Assembly (NCBI GenBank): GCA_022778545.1
Contig: JALFDW010000014.1
Location: forward strand, 17,822-81,821
DNA: 64,000 bases
Origin: a bacterium
GTDB lineage: Bacteria; Bacillota; Clostridia; Christensenellales; CAG-138
Direction: 5' to 3'
Shown here: piece after piece, positions 1 through 10,493 of the stretch
Layout of the letters: the number at the start of each line of letters is the position of its first letter
How positions within the stretch are numbered: position 1 is the first letter of the stretch
Notes under the pieces: model-generated
What the model was told of the DNA's origin: nothing
What the model saw: only the letters and a program-made list of their open reading frames with translations
The model's database searches: none
Translations under genes and position numbers: made by a program

Positions 1-1353
<1,353 letters not shown>

Positions 1354-1357
<4 letters not shown>

Positions 1358-2001
1358 AGCGCTTCTCCTTTTTGTAAGTATTCTTCTCCACGCAGATGGG
1401 AAGTATCGTTCCATGCCCAAAGCTGCGCATGGCCGGCATCCGTAACTTCAAGTTCCGTATAGCTGCAATTGGTCAGCTTCAGCGCACGGATCCGACCGGC
1501 AGGAAGGCCAATCAGATGTGACGTCAAAAGCTTTATCGGCATCGTATGGCTTACCAGCACAACGGTTGCATGGGCAGGATGAGCTGCAAGCACGGTATTC
1601 ATGCAGCGGAGCACACGCTGAAGGATATCATCTGCCGATTCCGCCCCCATCTTCCGGCAGGTTTCCGGATGCAGGATCCAATTCCAATCCTGCCAGAGAT
1701 CCGCATACTGTGCTTCCAACTCCCGGCCTGTTTTTCCTTCCCATGCACCGAAGTTGATTTCCGTCAGTTCCTCTGCAACATGGATTCCGCATGTATGATG
1801 CGTAGCAATTGCCCTTGCCGTATCATATGCGCGCGAAAGCGGGCTTGCATAGATCGCATCGATCTTAGAACTGGAAAGCCTGCGTGCAATAGCCTCCGCC
1901 TGTGCATGGCCCAGGTCATCGAGCGGGATATCCGTGCGCCCCTGCACCCGCCCCACTACGTTCCATTCCGTCCTTCCGTGGCGTATCAGAATCAATCTCA
2001 T
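1354..2001 (-). CDS. Histidine phosphatase superfamily protein (phosphoglycerate mutase-like)
   Basis: The protein opens with the RHG signature, LILIRHGRTEWN, whose histidine is the phospho-acceptor. The second catalytic histidine is in VVLVSHTMPIKLL. Its 215 residues and arrangement match the CobC/GpmB-like branch, which includes alpha-ribazole phosphatase and general phosphatases; no cobalamin genes are nearby, so the substrate is left open. Its stop overlaps the GTG of the flavoprotein downstream, and it starts 4 bases after the regulator gene upstream, indicating translational coupling. Confidence 0.9.
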
Positions 2002-2005
2002 CGCA

Positions 2006-2881
2006 TTAATTCCCGCTTTCTTTCGTTACATACACGTTTTGCCTTCCCCAGATGCTTTCAAGCTGGCTGAAGCGCTCATATACCTCGTCTTTGCGCTGAA
2101 GGCTCGCGGCTACGATGATCGCATTGATCAGGCTGAGCGGTGCTGCAAGCGAATCCGCGAAAGAGGCCATGTCGCTGCGGGCAATCAGCGCATGATCCGC
2201 AAGTTCAGCGAGCGGAGAAAAGACGCTGTCGGTAATCGCGATCAGTTTTGCGCCACGGCTCTTTGCAAAGGTGAGCGCTTCAATGGTTCGGCGTGAATAC
2301 CGTGGAAAGCTGATGCCAACACACACGTCTTCCTTGCTGATGCGTACCATGCTTTCGTATGCATCGCTCACGATCATGTTCACCGTAATCACGTTATCCA
2401 AAACAAAGTTCAGGTAGTAAGACAAAAACTGTGCAAGTGGGGCAGCGCTCCGCACGCCCACAACATATACCTTTTCTGCGTTCAGGAGGGCTTCGATCGA
2501 AGCATTGAATACAGCATTGTCGATCGAATCGATTGTGGCGCGGATATTAGCCATGTCCGCCTTTAAAACGGATTTCAGCACATCATCCTGCTTCAGGTCG
2601 GAAGTGAGCTGGATGCGCTGCACGCTCGTAAGCTTGTTGCGGATTAGCTCCTGCAGCGATTTCTGCAGCTCCGGGTATCCATCATATCCCAGCGCATAAG
2701 CAAAACGCACGACCGTGGACTCGCTTACGCCAACGATGCGCCCCATTTTCGATGCAGTGATAAACGCGGCGCGATCGTAGTTTTCCATAATGTAGTTCGC
2801 AAGCTGCTTCTGCCCCTTGCTCAGGGATTTATAGGTTTGATTCAGCTTCAGCAGCAGGTCATTTTCTTCCATATTCGGCAT
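2006..2881 (-). CDS. MurR/RpiR-family transcriptional regulator
   Basis: The N-terminal RpiR-type helix-turn-helix (about residues 1-75) includes GVSESTVVRFAYALGYDGYPE, and a C-terminal SIS domain (about 120-260) would sense a phosphosugar. Such regulators usually control amino-sugar or sugar-phosphate catabolism, but no sugar genes lie next to it here, so the target is unknown. The ATG at 2881 is preferred to a GTG at 2887 because GAGGT lies 7 bases upstream. It begins 10 bases after the end of surE. Confidence 0.9.
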   Translation of the reverse strand: MPNMEENDLLLKLNQTYKSLSKGQKQLANYIMENYDRAAFITASKMGRIVGVSESTVVRFAYALGYDGYPELQKSLQELIRNKLTSVQRIQLTSDLKQDDVLKSVLKADMANIRATIDSIDNAVFNASIEALLNAEKVYVVGVRSAAPLAQFLSYYLNFVLDNVITVNMIVSDAYESMVRISKEDVCVGISFPRYSRRTIEALTFAKSRGAKLIAITDSVFSPLAELADHALIARSDMASFADSLAAPLSLINAIIVAASLQRKDEVYERFSQLESIWGRQNVYVTKESGN

Positions 2882-2891
2882 GCGCACAACC

Positions 2892-3665
2892 TCACGATTT
2901 CAAAGTCAGTTCGTTTTGTATTGCCTGAAGGCGGGGCAAGGCCGCCCTGTCCGTCATATTCATAACAAGCGGAGTGATTGTGATAAAGCCCTGCTCCGTC
3001 CACCGTTCATCGCAGTCAACATCCGGCCCGCAAGGATTCATTCGGCCTGCCGGCATCCAATAGTATTTTTGCCCAAATGGATCGATGCGTTCATCGTAAC
3101 GGGCGTTATATTCCTGTATCCCCGCAGGCGTAATGCGCACGCCTCGCACTTGCGCGCACGGAAGATCCGGCGCGTTTACGTTGAGCAAGCGCAAATCCTT
3201 CTCGCGTTCCAACATCATGGCAGCATACTTGGCGCCGGCCACAGCCGCTTCAAAACACTGCGGCCTCCATGCGATATCCGATACCGCAATAGAAGGAATG
3301 CCAAGGAGTGCCCCCTCCATCGCTGCGGAAACCGTTCCGGAATAAAAGATATCCGTTCCGCGGTTCGCGCCGAGGTTGATACCGGAAATCAAAAGATCCG
3401 GTTTTGGGAAAAGATTCCCGTAAGCGAGCTTTACGCAGTCTACCGGCGTTCCGGATACGGCATATGCCGGAACATGCTCTGCACCAGGGATCGCAACTTC
3501 CCGGGCACGCAAAGGCACATACATCGTAAAAGAATGGGATGCACCGCTTCGTTCCGCATCGGGTGCCGCTACAAACAGCTCGTTCCCCTCCTGCTCAAAC
3601 GCACGAAGCAATGCAAGCAGCCCGGGAGAAAACACTCCGTCGTCATTTGTAAAAAGAATGCGCAT
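2892..3665 (-). CDS. surE: 5'/3'-nucleotidase SurE
   Basis: SurE is a metal-dependent nucleoside monophosphatase of the cytoplasm, often linked to stationary-phase survival. The N-terminal MRILFTNDDG holds the metal-binding aspartates D8 and D9, and LLISGINLGANRGTDIFYSGTV is the classic SurE core. At 257 residues it is complete. It is the first gene of the surE-rpiR-phosphatase-flavoprotein-cmk string; upstream lie about 185 bases without a gene before oadA. Confidence 0.96.
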   Translation of the reverse strand: MRILFTNDDGVFSPGLLALLRAFEQEGNELFVAAPDAERSGASHSFTMYVPLRAREVAIPGAEHVPAYAVSGTPVDCVKLAYGNLFPKPDLLISGINLGANRGTDIFYSGTVSAAMEGALLGIPSIAVSDIAWRPQCFEAAVAGAKYAAMMLEREKDLRLLNVNAPDLPCAQVRGVRITPAGIQEYNARYDERIDPFGQKYYWMPAGRMNPCGPDVDCDERWTEQGFITITPLVMNMTDRAALPRLQAIQNELTLKS

Positions 3666-3776
3666 GAATATATCGCTCCGAATTCATATTCGCTTTGTAT
3701 TCTAACAGATTGACGCGGATATTTCAACTTGAATTCCAAAATGATGCAAGTGCTGCATCTTCGAATTGCAAATGCA

Positions 3777-3815
3777 AAACACACCGCGGCAATCGCGTCA
3801 TGCCGCAGTGTGTTT
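3777..3815 (-). terminator. Hairpin terminator downstream of oadA, possibly bidirectional
   Basis: Arms of 15 bases (3777-3791 and 3801-3815) pair with one mismatch around a 9-base loop. Reading on the minus strand the stem ends in a short TTTT run, consistent with termination of the oadA operon. On the plus strand it is followed by seven T. The remaining 3666-3776 holds nothing else recognisable except presumably the surE promoter. Confidence 0.7.
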
Positions 3816-3850
3816 TTTTCATTGGTTGATTATCGGCTTCGTTTTCTGCG

Positions 3851-5302
3851 TCAGATGGTCAGGTCCTCAACATACAGCGTTGTTACGCCGGTTTCGGCAT
3901 CCTCTTCCGCTGCGCTTTGCTCTGGTTCACACGCCACAGCAGGCGCTTCCTCTTCCCCTGCTTTCGCGCGCGCTTCAAAGAACTTGAGTGCAACCTGCGG
4001 GAACAGCGCATAGCTGAGCACATCCTCTTCCTGGCGCATCACGTCTTTGATCTCTTCCCGGTACTTGTCAAGCTCCGGAGCAAGCAGATCCGCCGGGCGG
4101 CAGGTAATGACAGGTTCGTCGCCGATTGCCTTTTTCCGTACTTCTTCATTCACCTTGCCGGGCAGTGCGCCATATTCGCCGTGCAGCACAGCCTTTGATT
4201 CCTTGGTGAACATTTTGTAACGCTCGCCAGAAAGCACGTTGAGCACAGCCTGTGAACCAACGATCTGGCTCGTCGGGGTCACGAGCGGCGGATAGCCGAA
4301 ATCCTCTCTCACGCGCGGGATCTCAGCCAGAACTTCATAATATTTATCCTCCGCATTCGCCTGCTTCAACTGGGAGATCAGGTTGGAAAGCATGCCGCCG
4401 GGAACCTGGTAAATCAGCGTATTCGTATCCACGCTGAGCACCTTCGGATCAAGGAAGCCTTCCGTCTTTAGCTTGTTCGCAACACCGCGGAAATGCTTTG
4501 CGGCCTCTGCCATCGTCTCAAGATTAAGGCCGGTATCATATTCCGTGCCTTTGAGCGTTGCAACAAGCGATTCCGTGGCGGGCTGTGAAGTTCCGTTTGC
4601 AAGCGGCGACAGCGCACAGTCCACGATGTCCACGCCGGCCTGTACGGCCATAAGATAAGTCATGTCGCCTGTACCAGTCGTGTTGTGCGTATGCAGATGA
4701 ATCGGAACATCCACTTCCGCCTTCAGGCGCTTCACCAGGGAATACGCCTCGTATGGCAGCAGCAGGTTCGCCATATCCTTGATGCAGATCACATCGGCGC
4801 CCATCTGAACGAGCTCTTTTGCGACCTTCACGAAATAATCCTCGTTGTGTACGGGGCTGATGGTATAGCTGATCGCAGGCTCGCAGATCCCACCATACTT
4901 TTTCGTGTATTTGATCGCTGCTTCAAGATTGCGTACATCGTTGAGCGCATCGAAAATACGGATCACATCAATGCCGTTTTCGATTGCTTTCCGGCAGAAC
5001 TGCTCCACAACGTCATCCGCATAATGCTTATAGCCCAAAATGTTCTGGCCTCGGAAGAGCATTTGCAGCTTTGTGTTCGGCAATGCCTTGCGCAGTTTGC
5101 GCAGGCGGTCCCATGGATCTTCGTTCAGGAAGCGAAGGCAGCTGTCAAACGTTGCGCCGCCCCAGCATTCCAACGACCAGTAGCCGATGCTGTCCAGCAA
5201 TTCGCACGCAGGCAGCATATCTTCCACGCGCATGCGCGTTGCAGCCTGCGACTGGTGCGCATCACGCAGGATCGTATCTGTAATAAAGAGCTTTTTGCCC
5301 AT
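3851..5302 (-). CDS. oadA: Oxaloacetate decarboxylase alpha subunit (carboxyltransferase; pyruvate carboxylase subunit B type)
   Basis: Biotin-dependent carboxyltransferase that moves CO2 from oxaloacetate to the biotin carrier. A DRE-TIM barrel begins with DTILRDAHQS (residues 9-18); the carboxylated lysine is expected at K175 in CIKDMA, and the metal site is HLHTHN (202-207). A conserved PYC/OADA domain follows. It stops at 483 residues without a biotinyl domain, which is supplied by the separate carrier gene upstream. The C-terminal tail is acidic and low complexity. It is last in the operon gamma-carrier-beta-alpha. A methylmalonyl-CoA decarboxylase is less likely because that uses an MmdA-type subunit. 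Confidence 0.92.
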   Translation of the reverse strand: MGKKLFITDTILRDAHQSQAATRMRVEDMLPACELLDSIGYWSLECWGGATFDSCLRFLNEDPWDRLRKLRKALPNTKLQMLFRGQNILGYKHYADDVVEQFCRKAIENGIDVIRIFDALNDVRNLEAAIKYTKKYGGICEPAISYTISPVHNEDYFVKVAKELVQMGADVICIKDMANLLLPYEAYSLVKRLKAEVDVPIHLHTHNTTGTGDMTYLMAVQAGVDIVDCALSPLANGTSQPATESLVATLKGTEYDTGLNLETMAEAAKHFRGVANKLKTEGFLDPKVLSVDTNTLIYQVPGGMLSNLISQLKQANAEDKYYEVLAEIPRVREDFGYPPLVTPTSQIVGSQAVLNVLSGERYKMFTKESKAVLHGEYGALPGKVNEEVRKKAIGDEPVITCRPADLLAPELDKYREEIKDVMRQEEDVLSYALFPQVALKFFEARAKAGEEEAPAVACEPEQSAAEEDAETGVTTLYVEDLTI

Positions 5303-5324
5303 AAATCATTCTCCTTTTTGCAAT

Positions 5325-6509
5325 TTAACCAAACAGGGACAGGAACACACCCGCAGCAATCGCGCTTCCGATTACGCCCGCAACGTTCGGCCCCATCGCA
5401 TGCATGAGAAGGAAGTTGCCCGGGTTCTCCTTCTGCCCCACGACCTGGGAAACGCGCGCTGCCATCGGGACGGCAGATACACCGGCCGAACCGATCAACG
5501 GATTCACCTTTCCACCCGTCAGCAGATACATCAGTTTTCCAAGCAGCACACCGCCTGCGGTACTGAACGCAAATGCGCACACGCCCATGAGCAGAATGCC
5601 AACAGTCTGCCAGTTGAAAAATGCGTCCACCGTCGCAGTTGCACCTACGGATAAGCCAAGGAAGATCGTCACGATATTGCAAAGCTCATTCTGCGCAGTT
5701 TTGGAAAGGCGCTCCGTCACTCCGCACTCGCGGAACAGGTTGCCAAGCATCAGAAGACCAACGAGCGGTGCTGCGGAAGGCAGAAGCAGGGAAACAAAGA
5801 TCGTGACCATGATCGGGAAAACGATCTTCTCCGCCTTGGAAACGGGGCGAAGCTGCTCCATCACAACGCTGCGCTCTTTCTTGGTCGTAAGCAGCTTCAT
5901 AATAGGCGGCTGGATGACCGGAACAAGCGCCATATAGGAATATGCGGAAACCGCGATCGGCCCGAGCAGTTGCGGCGCCAGCATTGCGGTTACAAGGATT
6001 GCCGTTGGTCCGTCAGCGCCACCGATGATACCGATGGACGCTGCTTCCCGCATTCCAAAGTTGATTGCAGGGAAGATCGCAGAAAGAGCAAGCGCGCCGA
6101 GAAATGCCACGAAAATGCCAACCTGCGCAGCAGCGCCGAGAATCAAGCTGCGCGGGCTTGCAATCAACGGGCCGAAATCGGTCATTGCACCAACACCAAG
6201 GAAGATCAGGGAAGGATAGATTCCAAGCTTAACGCCAAGGTAAAGATAGTCGATCAGCCCTGCCGTTTCACTGAATTCCGCCCAATGAACGTGCCCGCCT
6301 TCAAACAATGCGGCATGGTACATTTCCGTACCCGGCAGGTTCGAAAGCAGCATGCCAAAGGCGATCGGGATCAAAAGAAGCGGCTCGAACCCCTTCCTGA
6401 TTGCAAGATAGAGCAGCACGCATGCAACGAGGATCATTACAAGCGGTCTCGGATCTTCGAACAACATCGAAAACCCGGTGGTGGAAAGGAATTTTTGGAT
6501 TACATCCAT
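5325..6509 (-). CDS. oadB: Sodium-pumping decarboxylase beta subunit
   Basis: Integral membrane subunit that decarboxylates carboxybiotin and exports Na+. About ten hydrophobic segments are visible, with family motifs [11 protein letters not shown] and the C-terminal [16 protein letters not shown] place the start at ATG 6509, which has GGAGG five bases upstream; an in-frame ATG 15 bases earlier contains that same Shine-Dalgarno within it. About 394 residues, normal for OadB/GcdB/MmdB. The Na+ site residues are in the conserved second half. Confidence 0.94.
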   Translation of the reverse strand: MDVIQKFLSTTGFSMLFEDPRPLVMILVACVLLYLAIRKGFEPLLLIPIAFGMLLSNLPGTEMYHAALFEGGHVHWAEFSETAGLIDYLYLGVKLGIYPSLIFLGVGAMTDFGPLIASPRSLILGAAAQVGIFVAFLGALALSAIFPAINFGMREAASIGIIGGADGPTAILVTAMLAPQLLGPIAVSAYSYMALVPVIQPPIMKLLTTKKERSVVMEQLRPVSKAEKIVFPIMVTIFVSLLLPSAAPLVGLLMLGNLFRECGVTERLSKTAQNELCNIVTIFLGLSVGATATVDAFFNWQTVGILLMGVCAFAFSTAGGVLLGKLMYLLTGGKVNPLIGSAGVSAVPMAARVSQVVGQKENPGNFLLMHAMGPNVAGVIGSAIAAGVFLSLFG

Positions 6510-6564
6510 GATGCCCTCCTTCAAAAAGCAAAGTCAGGATACTCGTTTTGTTGCATTTTGTGCT

Positions 6565-6945
6565 TTAGCCAAGCACGCAAAGCACATCGCCCGCGTTTAC
6601 GGTTGCCCCTTTCGCCACATTGACGGCCGCTACCGTTCCTGCGGCAGGTGCCATGATCTCGTTTTCCATCTTCATTGCTTCAAGAACCAGGAGGACATCT
6701 CCCGCCTTTACCGTATCACCCGGCTTCACCTTAACATCAAGGATGTTGCCCGGCATTGGAGCATTGACGGAAGTCTGTGCGCCGGAAGCCGCAACAGGCG
6801 CAGGCTTAGGAGCTGCCGGTGCAGGGGCAGGTGCTGCTTTGGGTTCGGCAGTCTTTGCAGGCTGCTGTGCAGAGGGTGCGCCGGTGATTTCTTCCACCTC
6901 AACTTCATAAGAAGCGCCGTTGACGTTCACGATGAATTTACGCAT
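6565..6945 (-). CDS. Biotin carrier protein of the decarboxylase
   Basis: Small free-standing biotinyl carrier. Residues 1-20 form a conserved MRKFIVNVNG start, residues 22-56 a flexible Ala/Pro linker, and residues 60-126 the biotinyl domain with EAMKMEN; K92 is the biotinylation site. In Klebsiella-type systems this domain is fused to OadA; here it is separate, as in GcdC/MmdC. The start has GGAGGAGAAAC just upstream. Confidence 0.94.
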   Translation of the reverse strand: MRKFIVNVNGASYEVEVEEITGAPSAQQPAKTAEPKAAPAPAPAAPKPAPVAASGAQTSVNAPMPGNILDVKVKPGDTVKAGDVLLVLEAMKMENEIMAPAAGTVAAVNVAKGATVNAGDVLCVLG

Positions 6946-6989
6946 GTTGTTTCTCCTCCTAATAATTAATGTAATATATTTGTTCGGTT

Positions 6990-7388
6990 TTATAGTTTAC
7001 GAATGCTATGGATTCTAAGCCCTGAGGCAGTTGTCCCCGTTGCGGTTGCGATTGCACCTGCAACAGCAGCAACAAACTGCCCATGTGCTTCACTGTCTTC
7101 CGTTGAAGATGAAAGCGGTTTTATACTGTGAATACGCAGCCCGGATGCTTTCGTTCCCGTGTAGGAAGCAATCGCAGCAGCTATAACAGCATCAAAGCAG
7201 GCCCGATCCGCGATCGGAAATGCATTCTGCTGCACAGGAGCATTCTGTGCAGGCAAAGGAGTGGCGGCAGGTTGCGTTTTTGCTGCCATAACAGAGCTCA
7301 TCAATTTTGTGAGCAAAATGATGGAGAGCAACCCTACAAACACCGTCCCCATGCCCAGCAGCAGAACAAACCAAGGACTAATTTCCAT
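6990..7388 (-). CDS. OadG-like gamma subunit with duplicated C-terminal module
   Basis: One transmembrane helix (about residues 6-28, FVLLLGMGTVFVGLLSIIL) followed by a short cytoplasmic tail matches the OadG family, which assembles the decarboxylase and helps hold the metal. The tail has two copies of an A-rich segment ending in SGLRIHSI (near residues 80-90 and 122-130). A single such segment is the usual arrangement as I know the family. It is the first gene of the operon; GGAGG precedes the ATG. Confidence 0.85.
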   Translation of the reverse strand: MEISPWFVLLLGMGTVFVGLLSIILLTKLMSSVMAAKTQPAATPLPAQNAPVQQNAFPIADRACFDAVIAAAIASYTGTKASGLRIHSIKPLSSSTEDSEAHGQFVAAVAGAIATATGTTASGLRIHSIRKL

Positions 7389-7443
7389 ATATCGGCCTCC
7401 GTTCTAATAGTTTTTTATGGCATTTTGCCAAACCAAAGGGCAG

Positions 7444-7470
7444 ATTATAAGAATTCATTTGAATTCAAAT
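7444..7470 (-). promoter_or_regulatory. Candidate promoter and palindromic operator of the oad operon
   Basis: On the minus strand a TATAAT hexamer lies at 7444-7449. Immediately upstream is a perfect 14-base palindrome ATTTGAATTCAAAT (7457-7470), next to another GAATTC copy. No good -35 is seen at 17 bases, so activation or repression through the palindrome is possible. This is inference from sequence only. Confidence 0.4.
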
Positions 7471-7535
7471 ATCATTCAATCCACCGCCTTATTTTTTATA
7501 TTCTCCCCATTTCCTGTATTTCCTGCCTCTTGTTA

Positions 7536-7575
7536 ACAAAAAAATTAGCAATATTCCGTTTTTTCGGAATATTGC
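7536..7575 (-). terminator. Rho-independent terminator after the pseudouridine synthase gene
   Basis: A perfect 11-base stem (GCAATATTCCG, arms 7548-7558 and 7565-7575) with a 6-base loop is followed on the minus strand by TAATTTTTTTG. It ends the dacF/rsuA-type transcription unit and separates it from the oad operon. Confidence 0.88.
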
Positions 7576-7602
7576 CCCCAAGCTCCATTGTATGAGTAGT
7601 TT

Positions 7603-8316
7603 TTAATGCAGCAGCAAACCAAGCTTTTCTGCTTCTTCATCCGTCAGGCTGCGCCATTTTCCCTGTGCAAGTCCTCCTAACGAAATTGGGCCCATCGCGA
7701 TCCGCCGGAGTAAAAGCGTATCATGGCCAACCGCCGCAAGCATTCTGCGCACCTGCCGGTTTCTCCCCTCGTGAATCGTAATCTCAAATGCCGTACCACC
7801 AAGCTTCAGAGATTTCATGTTTTGAATGCGGGCGGGCGCCGTCATGCCGTCCTCCAGCATCACGCCATGCTCCAAAGTGCTGCGCTCCGCCACGGAAAGG
7901 CTGCCGTTGCAATGCACCAGGTAAGTTTTCTCCACCATAAATTTCGGGTGCATCATCCGGTATGCAAGCGCACCGTCATTGGTCATGATCATCAGCCCCT
8001 CCGAGTCATAATCCAACCGCCCCACCGGGTAAAGCCGCTGCGGAAAGTCCTTGAAGTAATCGGCAACCGTCGTCCTCCCCTGTGGATCATGCATGGTACT
8101 CAAAACACACTGCGGTTTGTTGAACATCAGAACAACATGTTCCTGGGCGGGCAAGATCCGTTTTCCTGCATAAACCACAATGTCACGTTCCGGATCCACC
8201 ACACAACCGGTCTCTGCCGGATTCCCATTCACGAACACCAACCCGCGGGAAATCAACTCCTCACATTTTCTGCGGGAAGCAACGCCCGCATCCGCCAAAT
8301 ACTTCTGCAACCGCAT
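7603..8316 (-). CDS. RsuA/RluB/RluE/RluF-family pseudouridine synthase
   Basis: Modifies a uridine in ribosomal RNA. The N-terminal S4 RNA-binding domain (MRLQKYLADAGVASRRKCEE) precedes the catalytic domain with the aspartate in GRLDYDSEGLMIMTNDG and the late motif GRNRQVRRM. I use ATG 8316 because it begins the S4 domain as in relatives; a GTG at 8331 is also possible and neither has a strong Shine-Dalgarno. In Firmicutes this gene commonly follows ytfJ and dacF or scpB, as here. RluB is the likely assignment but the exact target base cannot be told. Confidence 0.9.
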   Translation of the reverse strand: MRLQKYLADAGVASRRKCEELISRGLVFVNGNPAETGCVVDPERDIVVYAGKRILPAQEHVVLMFNKPQCVLSTMHDPQGRTTVADYFKDFPQRLYPVGRLDYDSEGLMIMTNDGALAYRMMHPKFMVEKTYLVHCNGSLSVAERSTLEHGVMLEDGMTAPARIQNMKSLKLGGTAFEITIHEGRNRQVRRMLAAVGHDTLLLRRIAMGPISLGGLAQGKWRSLTDEEAEKLGLLLH

Positions 8317-8334
8317 GTGCGCACACCGCACCGT

Positions 8335-9474
8335 TCATGCACTCCAGCGTCTGAACAGCCTTTCAAGATAATCCGTAAAGGCAGACGGCTCGATCGTCTC
8401 CGCTGCGACAAGCTCTGTTTCCGCAAGAATGCGCCCATCCTCCCAAATCTCCAGCGAACCGAGCGAGTCGCCTTTATTAACCGGAGCCTGAACCTGTTGC
8501 TGCGCAAGCTTTACAACGGTTCGCACCGTCGTGCTGTCGCCATCCTTCACTAAAATGATTATATCCTGTTTTACTGCAACCGCCAAGGCGTTTTTTCTTC
8601 CGCCATTTATGCGGATGCGCGCGATCACATCCCCTGCCGCAACGAGCTTTTCCGGCTTGTAAGTCTCAAACCCGTAATCCAACAAGCGCTTTGCCGCCGG
8701 GAACATGTCCGGGCAGTTGAGCACGACGCCGACTAGTTCTACACCATTGCGCTCCGCCGAAAAAACAAGGCATTTCCCTGCGGCCATCGTATAACCGGTC
8801 TTCACCCCGTTGCCGCCTTCATACTCCCAGAGGATCTTGTTTTTGTTTTTAACGGTGCGCGTGACTTCTCCTGTCACAGTGCGGTAATACGTCGTTCCGA
8901 CGATTTCACGGAAGGTTTCGTTCTGCATGGCATAAGAGGCGATCAGCGCAAGATCGTATGCTGTGGTATAATGCTCTGCATCATGCAGGCCGTTCGGCGT
9001 CACAAAATGCGTGTTGTGTGCGCCGAGCTCCTTTGCTTTTTCGTTCATAAGCGCTGCAAATCCTGCAATGCTTCCGCCCACGTTGATCGCGATTGCAACG
9101 GCTGCATCGTTCCCCGACACAAGCATGAGGCCATAAACAAGATCCCGGAGGCTGATCTTTTCCCCCAGACGCAAATACATGCTTGAGCCTTCTACGCCAT
9201 AAGCTTCCTTCGGAACAGTGACAAGCGCATCCAGTTTCCCTGTTTCAATTGCAAGGATCGCTGTCATGATCTTCGTTGTGCTCGCCATCGGCAGCTTTTC
9301 ATGTGCGTTCTTTGCATAAAGCACCTTATGCGTACACGCATCCATCAGCATTACGCCTCCAGCAAATATTTCTACCGTATCCCGTTCCCGCTCTGCAAGC
9401 GCACTTCCGTTTAATGCGAGAACGGAAAGCGCGGCCATCAGGATGGCCGCCGTCCGCTGCATCGTTCCTCTCAT
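8335..9474 (-). CDS. D-alanyl-D-alanine carboxypeptidase, DacF/PBP5 type (active)
   Basis: Exported penicillin-binding protein that trims the terminal D-Ala from peptidoglycan stem peptides. A signal peptide (residues 5-27, ILMAALSVLALNGSALA) is followed by the transpeptidase-like domain with all three motifs: SxxK in MASTTK, SGN in LVSGNDAA, and KTG in GVKTGYT. A C-terminal beta domain and a possible amphipathic anchor (DYLERLFRRW) follow. Start placed at ATG 9474, just after the ytfJ stop. A second, inactive-looking copy is at 13660-14823. Confidence 0.93.
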   Translation of the reverse strand: MRGTMQRTAAILMAALSVLALNGSALAERERDTVEIFAGGVMLMDACTHKVLYAKNAHEKLPMASTTKIMTAILAIETGKLDALVTVPKEAYGVEGSSMYLRLGEKISLRDLVYGLMLVSGNDAAVAIAINVGGSIAGFAALMNEKAKELGAHNTHFVTPNGLHDAEHYTTAYDLALIASYAMQNETFREIVGTTYYRTVTGEVTRTVKNKNKILWEYEGGNGVKTGYTMAAGKCLVFSAERNGVELVGVVLNCPDMFPAAKRLLDYGFETYKPEKLVAAGDVIARIRINGGRKNALAVAVKQDIIILVKDGDSTTVRTVVKLAQQQVQAPVNKGDSLGSLEIWEDGRILAETELVAAETIEPSAFTDYLERLFRRWSA

Positions 9475-9487
9475 TTCCTGCGATCCT

Positions 9488-9952
9488 TTACTGCTTCTGT
9501 TCTGTGTTGTCTTCCTGCGGCACACAGGCCGGGGTAGCATCACATACCATTCGTTCCACGGCGCAGACCGCTTCCGGAAGCAGATCGATCACGCGATCCC
9601 AGCTGTTCTTGTATTGCGCCGGCAGCACTTTTACACAGCCTGCGTTTACGGAAAGAAACGCCATCGGCGTAAGGCTCATGCCGGCAACGGCAGTACCCGC
9701 AAACGGGTATTGATGCCTGCCTTCTTCCCCTCCCTCCCCATCAAACGCCGCACCGGATTTGCGGACCGGTTTGTTACTGCCCATTTCGTATTCCCCGCCC
9801 CCGGAAAGGAAGCCAAGGCTCACTTTCGAAACCGGCAAAATCATCGTTGTATCGCCCGTCAGGATAGGATCACCTACAATGGTGTTCACATCCACCATCT
9901 CCTTTATTTCCTCCATGGCGCTTTTCATAATGTTTTCAATCGGATGCATCAT
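9488..9952 (-). CDS. ytfJ: GerW/YtfJ-family sporulation protein
   Basis: YtfJ (GerW) is a forespore protein of Bacillus needed for normal spore germination; its biochemical role is unclear. The family motifs are present: IENIMKSAMEEIKEMVDVNTIVGDPI at the start, and a glycine-rich centre followed by VSVNAG-like FLSVNAGCVKVLP. Start at ATG 9952 has AAGGAGGG nine bases upstream. It overlaps the end of the DUF2953 gene by 17 bases, the usual partner of ytfJ in Clostridia. Confidence 0.92.
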   Translation of the reverse strand: MMHPIENIMKSAMEEIKEMVDVNTIVGDPILTGDTTMILPVSKVSLGFLSGGGEYEMGSNKPVRKSGAAFDGEGGEEGRHQYPFAGTAVAGMSLTPMAFLSVNAGCVKVLPAQYKNSWDRVIDLLPEAVCAVERMVCDATPACVPQEDNTEQKQ

Positions 9953-10493
9953 GCTTTCTGTCCCTCCTTGCTTTCTCATTTCGGATGAGAATACCTATAA
10001 TCTGCGTTGGAACAATTTCCAATATGCCTTCCATATAAATCCAAAGAGCATTTCTCTCGAATGATGGTGCGATCGAGATGCGGCAACTGCATGGAGAAAA
10101 TCGTGTGTGCAGCAACAATTCCAACGCAATCTGTATGGTTCCCGCCGCCATCACGCTGAAAAAGGCATCGTCCGCATCGCCGATAAGGCCACGGCAGTTG
10201 AGCTCAGTAAGCCGAAGCGCTCCTGTTTTCCTTCCCTGCCGCAGAAGCCCGCGTAAAAGCGATTTGCGTCTGGGCTTTTTCGCTTTCTCTTTTTCCCTTT
10301 TACCGCGCAGCAGTGCGGCAATGCTCGTATCCACTCCCACCGGTATCCGAATCAGCCCAAATAACAGACGAATTTCAGCGCGCGCCAGCAAATGCGCATC
10401 CATCATCTGCACACGAAACCGAAGCGTTATGCGCCAAAACAGGCATACGGACAATACGATCACGCCTGCAAGAATGCACAAAAAAAGAACCAT
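9936..10493 (-). CDS. DUF2953 domain protein
   Basis: A single N-terminal membrane segment (MVLFLCILAGVIVLSVCLF) precedes a basic linker rich in Lys/Arg and a domain matching DUF2953, found next to ytfJ in sporulating Firmicutes; function unknown. The ATG at 10493 has GGAGGA six bases upstream. Its ribosome-binding site and start codon lie within an inverted repeat (10485-10525), which could mean attenuation or translational control. Confidence 0.82.
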   Translation of the reverse strand: MVLFLCILAGVIVLSVCLFWRITLRFRVQMMDAHLLARAEIRLLFGLIRIPVGVDTSIAALLRGKREKEKAKKPRRKSLLRGLLRQGRKTGALRLTELNCRGLIGDADDAFFSVMAAGTIQIALELLLHTRFSPCSCRISIAPSFERNALWIYMEGILEIVPTQIIGILIRNEKARRDRKHDASD

